DNA of 64,000 nt from Candidatus Thalassolituus haligoni (GTDB lineage Bacteria > Pseudomonadota > Gammaproteobacteria > Pseudomonadales > Oceanobacteraceae): positions 3,138,001 to 3,202,000 of the forward strand of contig NZ_CP139482.1 in NCBI RefSeq assembly GCF_041222825.1, given 5' to 3'. The notes beneath the pieces are model-generated. The model had not been told where the DNA came from. It worked only from the letters and a program-made list of their open reading frames with translations, and searched no databases. Positions within the stretch are counted from its first letter, which is position 1; each line of letters begins with the position of its first letter. Shown one piece after another: positions 36,223 to 45,097 of the stretch. The position numbers and the translations under genes are program-made.

Positions 36223-36963
36223 TTACAGATCCATACCGATACGGGCCATGCGAATACGCAAATCCGTCCAGAGGTCAAGTTGGTTAGAGCTGCCAAGGCG
36301 CACGCCCTCGCCCTTCATTTTGGCCAGCCACATGCCGTCGCCATTAAAGCTGTAAACCGGCTTCAGATCTTTTCGCTCAGTCGCTGGCCGGATTCTGGAG
36401 GTCAGGTTGTCCAGTACAACAGGAATAACACCCGGCGCGGAAAAATAGGTCAGCACCATATGGGCCTGGTTGTAGTCCAGCGCCTTGACATAGGTGATAC
36501 GCAGTTTGCTACTACTGACTCCCAACCGTAGCAGACTGTAATATTTGGCAATCACGTAGTCTTCACAATCACCACCATCGGTGACCAGCGACTCATACGG
36601 CGTTGCCCAATAGTCGATTCGCTGCCAGTGCTTGAGGTCGTCGCGAAAAGGAATTTCGCTGTTAAAGAAATCGTTCACTTCTTCAAGAATATCCTTTTCA
36701 TCCTTGAGATCTGCCGCATCGTGCATCATGTCGCGCCAACGCTCCATCCGATACATGGCACGTCGACCGTATTCATTTCGTGCTTGCTGAATCAAAGCAT
36801 CGGGTACCCAGTCTTCCCGATCGGCCACCAGATATACTGGAGCAGCAAACATCGCCAATACCCCGACCATGCCCACACTCCGGATGCCACCGAGCAGCAA
36901 ACGGCGACTCAATAGCAGCCAATGATATGGGAATGAATTCCGGAACAGACACAGCAAATACAT
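36223..36963 (-). CDS. lapG: LapG-type periplasmic cysteine protease (transglutaminase-like)
   Basis: 246 residues. A hydrophobic N-terminal segment (LLLGGIRSVGMVGVLAMFAA) directs it to the periplasm. The catalytic triad is visible: Cys in VTDGGDCEDYVIAKYYSLL, His in LDYNQAHMVLTY and Asp in VVLDNLTS. The family cleaves LapA-like adhesins to release biofilm, and is controlled by LapD. It directly precedes lapD in the operon. High confidence in family; the local adhesin substrate is not in this window. Confidence 0.93.
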   Translation of the reverse strand: MYLLCLFRNSFPYHWLLLSRRLLLGGIRSVGMVGVLAMFAAPVYLVADREDWVPDALIQQARNEYGRRAMYRMERWRDMMHDAADLKDEKDILEEVNDFFNSEIPFRDDLKHWQRIDYWATPYESLVTDGGDCEDYVIAKYYSLLRLGVSSSKLRITYVKALDYNQAHMVLTYFSAPGVIPVVLDNLTSRIRPATERKDLKPVYSFNGDGMWLAKMKGEGVRLGSSNQLDLWTDLRIRMARIGMDL

Positions 36964-37066
36964 TCGTTAAGACACATCCCATCGTAAATGAACCCACGAC
37001 GGTGAGTTCTGGACAGATTGCACTTAACTATAGACACAGAACGGCAAAACCGCCTGCAAGTACGAC

Positions 37067-38476
37067 TCAGCCCGAACGTTTCTCCGGCTGCTGTTTCATT
37101 AATACCAGCACCAGCACAATGGCAGGAAGCCCGAGGAAGGCTGCAATCACAAAGAAGTCGCTGTAGCCCCAGCCATCCACCACCCATCCGGAAAAACCAC
37201 TGATAAACTTGCCCGGCAAGGTCATCAACGAACTAAACAAGGCGTACTGGGTGGCGGTATAACTCTTATTGGCGAGACTGGAGAGGTAAGCAATGAAGGC
37301 CGTACTGGCAATACCACCACTCAGGTTGTCTGCGCTGATCACCAGTGCCAGCCAACTCAACGGTGGACGACTGCCGTCCCAGGTCATGGCCATCAGTGCA
37401 AACAGCAAGTTAGTACTCGCTACCAACACAGCACCCAGTAACAAAGGCCGATACATGCCCCACTTGACCACTAGCACGCCACACACACCCGACCCCACCA
37501 CCGTCATGATAAAGCCAAACATTTTGGCGATGCGGGCGATATCCGACTTGCTGTAGCCGAGATCCAGATAAAACGGGTTGGCCATCACTCCCATGGTGAT
37601 GTCGCTCAGGCGGAATACCGCGACAAACGACAGAATCAACAAGGCAAACCAGCCGTTACGCTGAAAAAACTCCAGCAGCGGACATATCACAGCGCCCAGT
37701 AACCAGCGCTGCCATGCCGGGCGCTGCATCAGATACATAGGCCGCCCGATCAAGCGGTCAATCAGTTCGGCATCCACGCGGCCACGCTGCTCGGCGTTCA
37801 GGTGTTTTGGTTCGTCAGACCAGAGGGTAGCGGCAAGACCAATCAGCATCAGCGATGCCATGCCGATATAAGACCAGCTCCAGCTGTACCAGTCCGCCAG
37901 GTACAAGGCACCGGCGCCGGAAAACAGCAGTGCAACCCGATATCCGAAGATATAGCTGGCCGACATGGCTCCCTGATACTCGTCGTCTACCACTTCAATC
38001 CGATAGGCATCCAGCGCCACATCCTGGGTTGACGATGCAAACGCCACCAGCAACGCCGATACCGTAATCCACCACAAGTCGGTATGCGGATCGAGCATGC
38101 CCATCCACAGCAAGCCGATGGCGATGCCCAGTTGTCCGGCCAGAATCCAGCTACGCCGTTGCCCCAGCCAACGCCCCAACAGGGGTATGCTTAATCGATC
38201 CACCACCGGCGCCCAGAAAACCTTGATCGAGTAAGTCATCCCGATCCAGGCAAAAAAACCGATGGTGGTACGTTCAACTTCCGCATCTCGTAACCAGGCG
38301 GTTAATGTCGAAAACACCAATAAAAACGGTAGCCCGGCCCCAAAGCCAAGCAAGGCGATCGCCAACACAGGCTTGCGGGTATAAATACGCCAGGCATCCT
38401 GCCACCAGCCGAGCAAAGACGTCGAAGCAGTGTCAGCATCACAAGAGGAATGGGCTGCTTCGTTGCGGTGGGTCAT
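37067..38476 (-). CDS. ampG: AmpG-type muropeptide permease (MFS)
   Basis: 469 residues, 12-14 predicted helices. The pattern LGFGAGLPFLLVFSTLTAWL and GFFAWIGMTYSIKVFWAPVVDR, then QDVALDAYRIEVVDDEYQGA, matches AmpG, which brings anhydro-muropeptides back from the periplasm for recycling. Its ATG overlaps the yajQ stop (ATGA at 38473-38476), so the two are probably co-transcribed. Complete; no oddities. Confidence 0.9.
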   Translation of the reverse strand: MTHRNEAAHSSCDADTASTSLLGWWQDAWRIYTRKPVLAIALLGFGAGLPFLLVFSTLTAWLRDAEVERTTIGFFAWIGMTYSIKVFWAPVVDRLSIPLLGRWLGQRRSWILAGQLGIAIGLLWMGMLDPHTDLWWITVSALLVAFASSTQDVALDAYRIEVVDDEYQGAMSASYIFGYRVALLFSGAGALYLADWYSWSWSYIGMASLMLIGLAATLWSDEPKHLNAEQRGRVDAELIDRLIGRPMYLMQRPAWQRWLLGAVICPLLEFFQRNGWFALLILSFVAVFRLSDITMGVMANPFYLDLGYSKSDIARIAKMFGFIMTVVGSGVCGVLVVKWGMYRPLLLGAVLVASTNLLFALMAMTWDGSRPPLSWLALVISADNLSGGIASTAFIAYLSSLANKSYTATQYALFSSLMTLPGKFISGFSGWVVDGWGYSDFFVIAAFLGLPAIVLVLVLMKQQPEKRSG

Positions 38477-38961
38477 CAGTCTTTGAAATTCTTGAACGCC
38501 AGCGGCATGGTGATGGAGTCGTCGTTGCGATACAGCGTCATCACGGTTTGCAAATCATCCCGCGCCTTGCCTTGCACCCGAACCATTTCGCCCTGAATCG
38601 ACGCCTGAACTTTTAGCTTGCTTTCTTTGACAATCTTGACCATTTTGCGGGCCAAATCCTTGTCGATACCCTGACGCAGGGTCGCAATCACCTTGACCTG
38701 TTTGCCGGCTCCGGCAAGATCGCCGTACTCCAAACAGCTGACCTTGATTTTGCGTTTGATCAGCGCGCTTTCCAGCATCGGCTTCATTTGCTCAATCTGG
38801 AATTCTTCATTGGCGGTCATGGTGACGGCGAAGTCTTTCAATTCGAAGCTTGCATCCACACCTTTAAAGTCAAAACGTGTAGTCAGCTCGCGGTTTGCCT
38901 GGTCGACGGCATTCAGGGCTTCGTGTTTATCCACTTCGGAAACGACATCAAACGATGGCAT
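38476..38961 (-). CDS. yajQ: YajQ-family nucleotide-binding protein
   Basis: 161 residues from the ATG at 38961 with GGAGA upstream; the longer open frame before it has no family match. Diagnostic blocks are MPSFDVVSEVDKHEALNAVD, TTRFDFKGVD, IKVSCLEYGDLAGAGKQVKV and DDLQTVMTLY. Family members bind nucleotides, and one from Xanthomonas binds c-di-GMP, which is suggestive next to lapD/lapG, but YajQ is widespread and its role here is not settled. Confidence 0.94.
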   Translation of the reverse strand: MPSFDVVSEVDKHEALNAVDQANRELTTRFDFKGVDASFELKDFAVTMTANEEFQIEQMKPMLESALIKRKIKVSCLEYGDLAGAGKQVKVIATLRQGIDKDLARKMVKIVKESKLKVQASIQGEMVRVQGKARDDLQTVMTLYRNDDSITMPLAFKNFKD

Positions 38962-39061
38962 CGAGTTTCTCCTGTCAACAAATAGAGGACGGCATCTGTC
39001 TTGTGATAAAGCCGGACTGTATACCTCTGTCAGCACCGAAAAGCAAAAACCGGCGGAGTAA

Positions 39062-39270
39062 CGTTCCTCTCGTTCCTCCCATTGTCTCCCTCTGCCTATC
39101 TGGCCTGTCGGCCTGTCTTTTTGTCTATTTTTTGTTTGTCTTCTTATCTGTCTTTTTGTTTGTCTTCTTGTCTGTCATACCGCTTCAGTCGTTGGATTAC
39201 ATAAAATTCAGGCGGTGACGAATCGGATGCAGGTGTGGTGTCCGGCTATTGAGCTGCCTATAATCACGCC
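39062..39270. other. Pyrimidine-rich intergenic tract between divergent genes
   Basis: From about 39066 to 39180 the plus strand is almost purely C/T with G, with the recurring words TGTCTTTTTGT and GTTTGTCTTCTT. It contains no gene. It separates yajQ (minus) from panE (plus), so it should include their promoters, which I cannot place. Confidence 0.5.
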
Positions 39271-40221
39271 ATGTCATTATCAATCGGTCTTCTGGGCCTG
39301 GGGGCCATCGGTACGGTGATGGCCAGTTACTGGAGCAAGCACCGTGTGTTTGTCCTTGGCCGTTCCACCTCATCCCCGTCTCAAGCAGGCATCAAGTGCC
39401 CGCTGAGGCGCTCGTTGACCTATGGGCCCGCCATTCTGAATCAACACCCGGAATGGCCGGAAGCATTAACGCTATCGCTACCGCAATGGAATCACCAGCG
39501 TCTTGACTGGCTGGTCGTCACTACCAAGGCCGGTGATACTCAGGAAGCCCTGTTGCCCTACGCCAGTCAGTTGCACCGGGTTGAGCGTATTTTATTGCTG
39601 CAAAACGGCATGGGTCAGCATGAGCAATTGGCACATTGGCTCAAGAAGCAAGGACTGCCCTGTGAGCTATGGCGCGGAATCTCGACCGATGGTGCCTACC
39701 GCCTCGACAAAACCAGGGTGATGTATGCTGGCTTGGGTCATGTCTGGGTCGGCCAGCACCGTTCGAATCCAGCCAGGCTATGCACCTTGCCGACAGACTG
39801 TCGTTTACCTCATACCGAGGTCGTTACAGATATATTGACCCGCCAACGAGAAAAGCTGGCTATTAATGCGGTGATCAACCCACTCACGGCACACTACCGT
39901 TGTCTTAACGGCGAGTTGGCAAGCAACGCTTTATACCGCCCGCAGCTGCAAGCTCTGGCAACCGAAGTCGAGCAGTTTTTCTTGCAGCAAGGTTGGCCCC
40001 TGCAAGAAAATTTGTTTGCTCGTGTCATTCAGATTGCCTTGTCTACCGCCCAGAATCGTTCATCCAGCTTGCAAGACGTATTGGCCAACAAAGCCACCGA
40101 GTTACGTCATATTTCCGGCTACCTTTTAACCCAGGCAAGCACGGCAGCTATCGAACTTCCGCTTACCCGCGCACTGATGGATCAAATTAATGACAGTACA
40201 GAACACGGCAAACGGTTCTAA
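39271..40221 (+). CDS. panE: Ketopantoate reductase (ApbA/PanE family)
   Basis: 316 residues. The N-terminal NADP site is IGLLGLGAIGTVMASYW. VVTTKAGDTQEALLPYA and LLLQNGMGQHEQLAHWL are conserved, and the catalytic Lys lies in QREKLAINAVINPLTAHYRC. The enzyme reduces 2-dehydropantoate to pantoate for CoA synthesis. Family members of uncertain substrate exist, so the symbol is likely rather than proven. Its end overlaps the next gene by 32 bp. Confidence 0.88.
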   Translation: MSLSIGLLGLGAIGTVMASYWSKHRVFVLGRSTSSPSQAGIKCPLRRSLTYGPAILNQHPEWPEALTLSLPQWNHQRLDWLVVTTKAGDTQEALLPYASQLHRVERILLLQNGMGQHEQLAHWLKKQGLPCELWRGISTDGAYRLDKTRVMYAGLGHVWVGQHRSNPARLCTLPTDCRLPHTEVVTDILTRQREKLAINAVINPLTAHYRCLNGELASNALYRPQLQALATEVEQFFLQQGWPLQENLFARVIQIALSTAQNRSSSLQDVLANKATELRHISGYLLTQASTAAIELPLTRALMDQINDSTEHGKRF

Positions 40222-42145
40222 CCTGCTGGCGCGCCAGAAAGCCATGGCCGCGGTGATAACCACCGTCATTTTGATCCTGTTTCTCGCCGCCACGGCCTAC
40301 GTGGCCACAGCAGATCGTATCGGACGCAACTATCTGGTGCCGGAGATTAATCAACTGCTGATTGAAACCCTGACCATTCAGCTACAACAGCAACCGCTGG
40401 ATCTGATGGCCGTCAAGGCACTGCTCGACAGTTTTGCCCATCATCATCAAGTGGACTCCATTCGTCTGACGCAAGACAGCAGTCAGCTGGTGATGCAAGT
40501 GCCATTCGACCGTTATACCAGCCACGAGCTACTCCAAAATGGCATGTATCGGCAACAGCTCAGCACCATTAACGGCGATTTCGAGATTCATATCTTCAAC
40601 GGTGTCTCCCTACCCGGCTATTACCTGGCCGATACCATCAGCACCAGCCTGATCGTCGCAGCCCTGAGCGCACTCTTGGTGTTTGCCATGTACGTGCTGA
40701 TTCGACGTTGGCAACAGCAGCCGTACACCGATCTGCGCGATCAGATCAAGATCGCGCAACAACATAATCACGACCCGACCACACCGTTCCAGTGTCAGGA
40801 TCCGGATTTACAACCCTTGGTCAACAGTCTCAATGATCTCCACTGGCACTTGCATCGACGCCATGCCGACCTGGAACGAGCCCATAAACAGGCGGAAAGT
40901 GCTCGCCATCGGGCCACCACACTGGCGCGTGACAGCGCTCGTATCAACAGCGACCTGGAACATGAAATTACCGTTCGCAGCGCGATGGAGCGCCAGTTGG
41001 CACAAACCAAAGCCTTGATGGATGCCATTATCAATGCCATGCCATCCGCCCTGTTTGCCCTTGATCAGCAAGGCCGGTTGTTATTGTGTAATCGCCAGGC
41101 CGAAATCTGGCTCGGTAAGCGTCGTCAGGAACTGGCCGGGTTTTTATTAAATGAACTGATCCCGGAACTGGCACCACTGCTCACACGGGCTAGACAGCGG
41201 CTGACCTCAGGCGATGATCTGGACACCCCGATTCTGCAGCGACGACTGTCTCTCGATAGCCTGGAAGCCGGATTGGTCACCGACTCACTGGTGTATGCGC
41301 TGGATCAGCAACAAGCTGCGGTTGCTGTTGTGCGCATTGATGACATTCGCCAGCGACTGCAGTTGGAAGAAATGATGGTGCACTCGGAAAAAATGCTCAC
41401 CGTCGGAGGCATGGCTGCAGGCATGGCCCATGAAATCAACAACCCGCTCGGTGCCATCCTGCAAAACCTGCAAAATATCAAACGCCGTCTGGGTACCGGG
41501 TTAAAAGCCAACCACGAGGTCGCCACCAAGCTTAATCTCGACCTCCGGGCGGTGGAGGAGTACCTGGAAGAACGGGAAGTTTTCAAACTGATGGAGCACA
41601 TGCGTGAAGCCGGGGAACGAGCGGCGGCGATTATCGCCACCATGCTGAATTTCTCCCGCCGCAACCATGAGCACAAAGAAAAAACGCCGGTCAGCCAACT
41701 GGTTAACAATGCCCTGACCGTTGCCCGCAACGACCTTGGCCTGCACCATATAGATATATCAACCGCCTCACTGAAGCACTTGCCGGATGTTTCCTGTATT
41801 CCGGGGGAAATTGAGCAGGTACTGGTCAATCTGATCAAAAATGCGCAACAGTCGCTGGCGCAACCGGCTACTGCCGAAGCGAACTGGCAACCGACCATCC
41901 GCTTGAATGCCTGGCGCGAAGGCGACTTCCTCTGCATCTCTGTCGAAGACAACGGCTCTGGTGTCGATGCTGACCAGATCGGTCGCATTTTTGAACCGTT
42001 TTTCACCACCAAAGAAGTCGGCACTGGCACCGGCCTCGGGCTGTCGGTGTCTTACTTTATTGTCACCACCCACCATCAGGGCGATATGTATTACCGTCCC
42101 GCTGATCCCCATGGTGCCTGTTTTGTGATCAAACTGCCGTTGTAA
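40190..42145 (+). CDS. NtrB-like sensor histidine kinase with PAS domain
   Basis: 651 residues. Two membrane helices (about 20-40 and 155-178) frame a periplasmic sensor of some 110 residues. HAMP-like and coiled segments lead to a PAS domain (MDAIINAMPSALFALDQQGR), then HisKA with His414 in GGMAAGMAHEINNPLGAILQ, and a HATPase with N-box VNLIKNAQQSL, DNGSGV, FEPFFTTKEVGTGTGLGLSV. All ATP-site motifs are intact. The HEINNPL form is typical of NtrB/AtoS-type kinases that pair with sigma-54 activators. No response regulator adjoins it. It overlaps panE by 32 bp. Confidence 0.9.
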   Translation: MTVQNTANGSNLLARQKAMAAVITTVILILFLAATAYVATADRIGRNYLVPEINQLLIETLTIQLQQQPLDLMAVKALLDSFAHHHQVDSIRLTQDSSQLVMQVPFDRYTSHELLQNGMYRQQLSTINGDFEIHIFNGVSLPGYYLADTISTSLIVAALSALLVFAMYVLIRRWQQQPYTDLRDQIKIAQQHNHDPTTPFQCQDPDLQPLVNSLNDLHWHLHRRHADLERAHKQAESARHRATTLARDSARINSDLEHEITVRSAMERQLAQTKALMDAIINAMPSALFALDQQGRLLLCNRQAEIWLGKRRQELAGFLLNELIPELAPLLTRARQRLTSGDDLDTPILQRRLSLDSLEAGLVTDSLVYALDQQQAAVAVVRIDDIRQRLQLEEMMVHSEKMLTVGGMAAGMAHEINNPLGAILQNLQNIKRRLGTGLKANHEVATKLNLDLRAVEEYLEEREVFKLMEHMREAGERAAAIIATMLNFSRRNHEHKEKTPVSQLVNNALTVARNDLGLHHIDISTASLKHLPDVSCIPGEIEQVLVNLIKNAQQSLAQPATAEANWQPTIRLNAWREGDFLCISVEDNGSGVDADQIGRIFEPFFTTKEVGTGTGLGLSVSYFIVTTHHQGDMYYRPADPHGACFVIKLPL

Positions 42146-42234
42146 AACCCGTCCATTGCTCTCTTCTTGAGCTCTCATGCCTGTGCACCTGTGCTCCAGC
42201 GTCAAAATACGGCGCAGAGCGGAACCCCCGGATC

Positions 42235-42259
42235 GGCTCCCACACGAAGCGTGGGAGCC
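42235..42259. repeat. Perfect hairpin before the cobalamin riboswitch
   Basis: GGCTCCCAC (42235-42243) and GTGGGAGCC (42251-42259) form a 9-bp stem with a 7-base loop. It lies 90 bp after the kinase gene and 50 bp before the riboswitch. It could end kinase transcription (a T-rich stretch, GTTGTTTCTC, follows) or be a REP-type element. Confidence 0.5.
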
Positions 42260-42310
42260 CGTTGTTTCTCTTCTTGACGCCTGCGACCCTCGCCGCTACT
42301 CTGCGCTCAG

Positions 42311-42541
42311 AATCAGGTGCCCGCCCGCTGAATCATTCAGCCTCGGGTTAAACGGGAAGACCGGTGATGCGTTTACGCAAAAACCGGCGCTGCCCCCGCA
42401 ACGGTGATCGACCCACTCAATAACCGGTTTCCGCCCACAGCAGGAAACCAGCCACTGCCGAGCAATACCGATTGCATGGGTGGGAAGGCGTTATTGACGA
42501 GTACATGGTGCTCAGGTCGTCAGCCCGGATACCGGCCTGTT
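42311..42541 (+). promoter_or_regulatory. Adenosylcobalamin (B12) riboswitch
   Basis: The conserved elements appear in order: AATCAGGTGCCCGC at the 5' end, the GGTTAAACGGGAAGACCGGTG helix region, CGCTGCCCCCGCAACGGTGA, the B12 box GCCACTGCCGAG, ATGGGTGGGAAGGCG, and the 3' kissing element CAGCCCGGATACCGGCC. It precedes a BtuB-type receptor gene, whose expression it should shut off when cobalamin is present. The sequence between 42541 and the start codon at 42701 would be the expression platform. Confidence 0.93.
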
Positions 42542-42700
42542 CCAATCAACCGACGTTGCGGAGGGCAGCGGGAGGGATTTGCGCAAATCCGTAACCGCTG
42601 TACCACTACGGTGTCTTCCGCTTTCAGCGGAGTTGTTTATTGCCCTGTCTGCTCCTGCCTGCCCTTGCCGTCTTATTTAGACCCGGCATTCAGGACTCCC

Positions 42701-45043
42701 ATGACATTGATTTTGCCTTCCTGCAACTATGTCCGCAGCAACTATGCCGTCCGCTGTAACTATGCCGTCCGCTGTAACTATGTCCGCAGCGGCATCAGCC
42801 ACCGTCTCTGGCAGTGGCGGATCACGACGTGGCCGTTGAGCCTGGCCCTGATTTTGCTGTTTTTCTCCCTGCATGGATACGCCGAAAACACCGTTACCGC
42901 AGACGACGAATTGGTCGTCTATGGCCAAACAGAACCCGCTGACGACGCCAGCTACCAGCTCTATGACCAACAGGCACTCTCGGCTGGCTATCAGAATCTC
43001 GGTGAATTTTTGGGGCGTATCAACGGTCTGCAAATCCAGTCGCTGGGCGGCCTGGGAGATCCGGTGCTGGTATCGATGCAAGGGGCCGACGCCAAGCAGA
43101 CCCGCTTGCTGGTGGACGGTATCGCAGTGAACAATGGACAGTACGGTCAGTACGATCTGAATGCCGTACCACTGGCTGCGATTCAACGGGTCGATATTCT
43201 CACCAGCAGCAGCGATGCCGACGACAGCGGCTTGATCGGCGACGAAGCCATTGGTGGTACGATTAACATCATCACTCGCCATAGCGGCAGCCACCAAGCC
43301 AACGCCACCAAAATATTTGCCGCTGCAGGCAGCTACGGCACGGCCACCCTGAGCCTGCAACAGCCGTTGTTATTCTCGTCATTATCAAACCGCACCAACA
43401 ATCATCGCACCAACAATCATCGCACCAACAATCATCGCCCCAACAACCGCACCGCCGACCTGTTACTCGACCACCAGCAAAGCGATAACAACTACCGCTA
43501 CCCGGTGACCAGTCCGCAAGACACCCGTCAACCGTCCGGACAGCAACAAGCGCTCAATAACGCCGCTTATCGCCGTGATCGACTGACGCTGAAGTATCAA
43601 CAAACAGGCCTGTTTGCCAGCCTTTACTGGCAAGACGAACACAAACAACTGCCTCAATATTCACGTAATTCTTCTATTAACAGTGCCCGCCTGGACAGCA
43701 AGCAACTGGGGATGCAATTGTCGGGGAATTGGGGACAACGCTTTCGGCAACACTGGCAACTCTGGCATTCACTCGACCGCCAGGGGTTTTACGACCCCTC
43801 TGCCGTGTTTGGCTATGTCGACAGTAACAATCGTTATCGTTACCAGCACAGCGAAGCCAGACTGGGCAGTCAGGTTCAATGGCAGTCCTGGGATCTCGGC
43901 AGCAGTATCAATATCAGCCAACAGCACTATCAAAGCCGTTACCTGAATGACAGCGAAGCCAGCGCTTGCGATTCCCTCAGCAGCAACTGCAACCAGTACT
44001 CCTGGTTGCGACATAGGCAACTGAGTGGCCGGGCACAATGGCAAAACAGCGCCAGCACCCGTCAAGTCACCCTCAGCGGCAGTCATCACCAGCAAGACAG
44101 CCTGTTAAAAACAGTCGATCGTTCGACTAGCGACAGTGCTGATAACAGCAGCGACAGCTCCCACCAGCAGCAATCCTGGCCATCCGGGCTGATCAGCGCC
44201 AAACAATACTGGATTGGCGATAACAGCAGCGGCCAATTGCAACTGAGCTGGAAGCAGGCGTTAAGAATCCCCAGTCTGTACGAACGTTTTGGTAATCGCG
44301 GACTGACCCGAGGCAACGACGAGCTGCAAGCAGAACAAAGCCGCACCACCACGTTGACTGGCAGCTGGAACGGACGCTGGCAGCAGCGCTCACAGCAGTT
44401 CAGCTTGACTCTGTTTCAGCGCCAGCTGGAAAACGCCATCGTGCCGGTATACGACCCGGCAACCGGTGCCGGTCGTTATGAAAATACCACGGCTGCCAGC
44501 ATGACCGGGCTGGAGTGGCAACTGCAGAGTCAGTTGGGCCGAGACACCAGCCATACAGCCACATCGACCACTTCCGCACCAACCACTTCCGTACCAGCAA
44601 ATGTCGAACCAGCCCGTTTCGAACCAACCATAGGCTACTGGCAGCTGCAGCTGGCAGGCAGCCACTACCATAGCCAAACCCGCAGCGATATTGTCGGCTT
44701 CGATCATAAATACCTGCCCGGCATCTATCACTTGCGGCTGACCGCCGGACTGCTCTGGCAGTCCTCAATGGCAGCCCGGCATCACAGTGTCGACCTCCAT
44801 GCAGAACTGGCCGACGATCTGTATCTCGACCGCTACAACAGCGTCCCCGGCGACCAGCGCCGCCTCTGGAACATCAACTATCGCTACCAGTGGCCAGCCA
44901 ACTCAAACGCATCCAAGCCATTAATGGCTCCGGCAAACGCCGGTCTACGGATTCACAACCTGTTTAACAACGCCTTTAGCGACTTCAGCGGTCGCCCGGC
45001 ACGCGGCCGGGAATGGACGCTGTACCTGAGCTATTCGCTCTGA
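42701..45043 (+). CDS. btuB: BtuB-type TonB-dependent cobalamin receptor
   Basis: 780 residues from the ATG at 42701; the frame is open upstream through the riboswitch, so a start inside it is excluded. The signal segment is TTWPLSLALILLFFSLHGYA, followed by a TonB box-like DDELVVYGQ. The plug (LGEFLGRINGLQIQSLGGLG, QTRLLVDGIAVNN, IQRVDILTSSSDADDSGLIG, GGTINIITR) and a 22-strand-type barrel follow. Odd points: an extra N-terminal stretch encoded by repeats of AACTATGCCGTCCGCTGT (near 42727-42790), and three copies of an NNHRT repeat in a loop (near 43391-43445). The riboswitch supports a B12 role. Confidence 0.9.
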   Translation: MTLILPSCNYVRSNYAVRCNYAVRCNYVRSGISHRLWQWRITTWPLSLALILLFFSLHGYAENTVTADDELVVYGQTEPADDASYQLYDQQALSAGYQNLGEFLGRINGLQIQSLGGLGDPVLVSMQGADAKQTRLLVDGIAVNNGQYGQYDLNAVPLAAIQRVDILTSSSDADDSGLIGDEAIGGTINIITRHSGSHQANATKIFAAAGSYGTATLSLQQPLLFSSLSNRTNNHRTNNHRTNNHRPNNRTADLLLDHQQSDNNYRYPVTSPQDTRQPSGQQQALNNAAYRRDRLTLKYQQTGLFASLYWQDEHKQLPQYSRNSSINSARLDSKQLGMQLSGNWGQRFRQHWQLWHSLDRQGFYDPSAVFGYVDSNNRYRYQHSEARLGSQVQWQSWDLGSSINISQQHYQSRYLNDSEASACDSLSSNCNQYSWLRHRQLSGRAQWQNSASTRQVTLSGSHHQQDSLLKTVDRSTSDSADNSSDSSHQQQSWPSGLISAKQYWIGDNSSGQLQLSWKQALRIPSLYERFGNRGLTRGNDELQAEQSRTTTLTGSWNGRWQQRSQQFSLTLFQRQLENAIVPVYDPATGAGRYENTTAASMTGLEWQLQSQLGRDTSHTATSTTSAPTTSVPANVEPARFEPTIGYWQLQLAGSHYHSQTRSDIVGFDHKYLPGIYHLRLTAGLLWQSSMAARHHSVDLHAELADDLYLDRYNSVPGDQRRLWNINYRYQWPANSNASKPLMAPANAGLRIHNLFNNAFSDFSGRPARGREWTLYLSYSL

Positions 45044-45097
45044 TGCTCACTGATTATTGCAAGTAACCCCATAAGATCACCCCTAAGGAAATCCACC

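Noticed and set aside
42404..42700. Extension of btuB to an upstream ATG at 42404
   Set aside because: It would put the start inside the cobalamin riboswitch core and before the signal peptide; the ATG at 42701 is the natural start.
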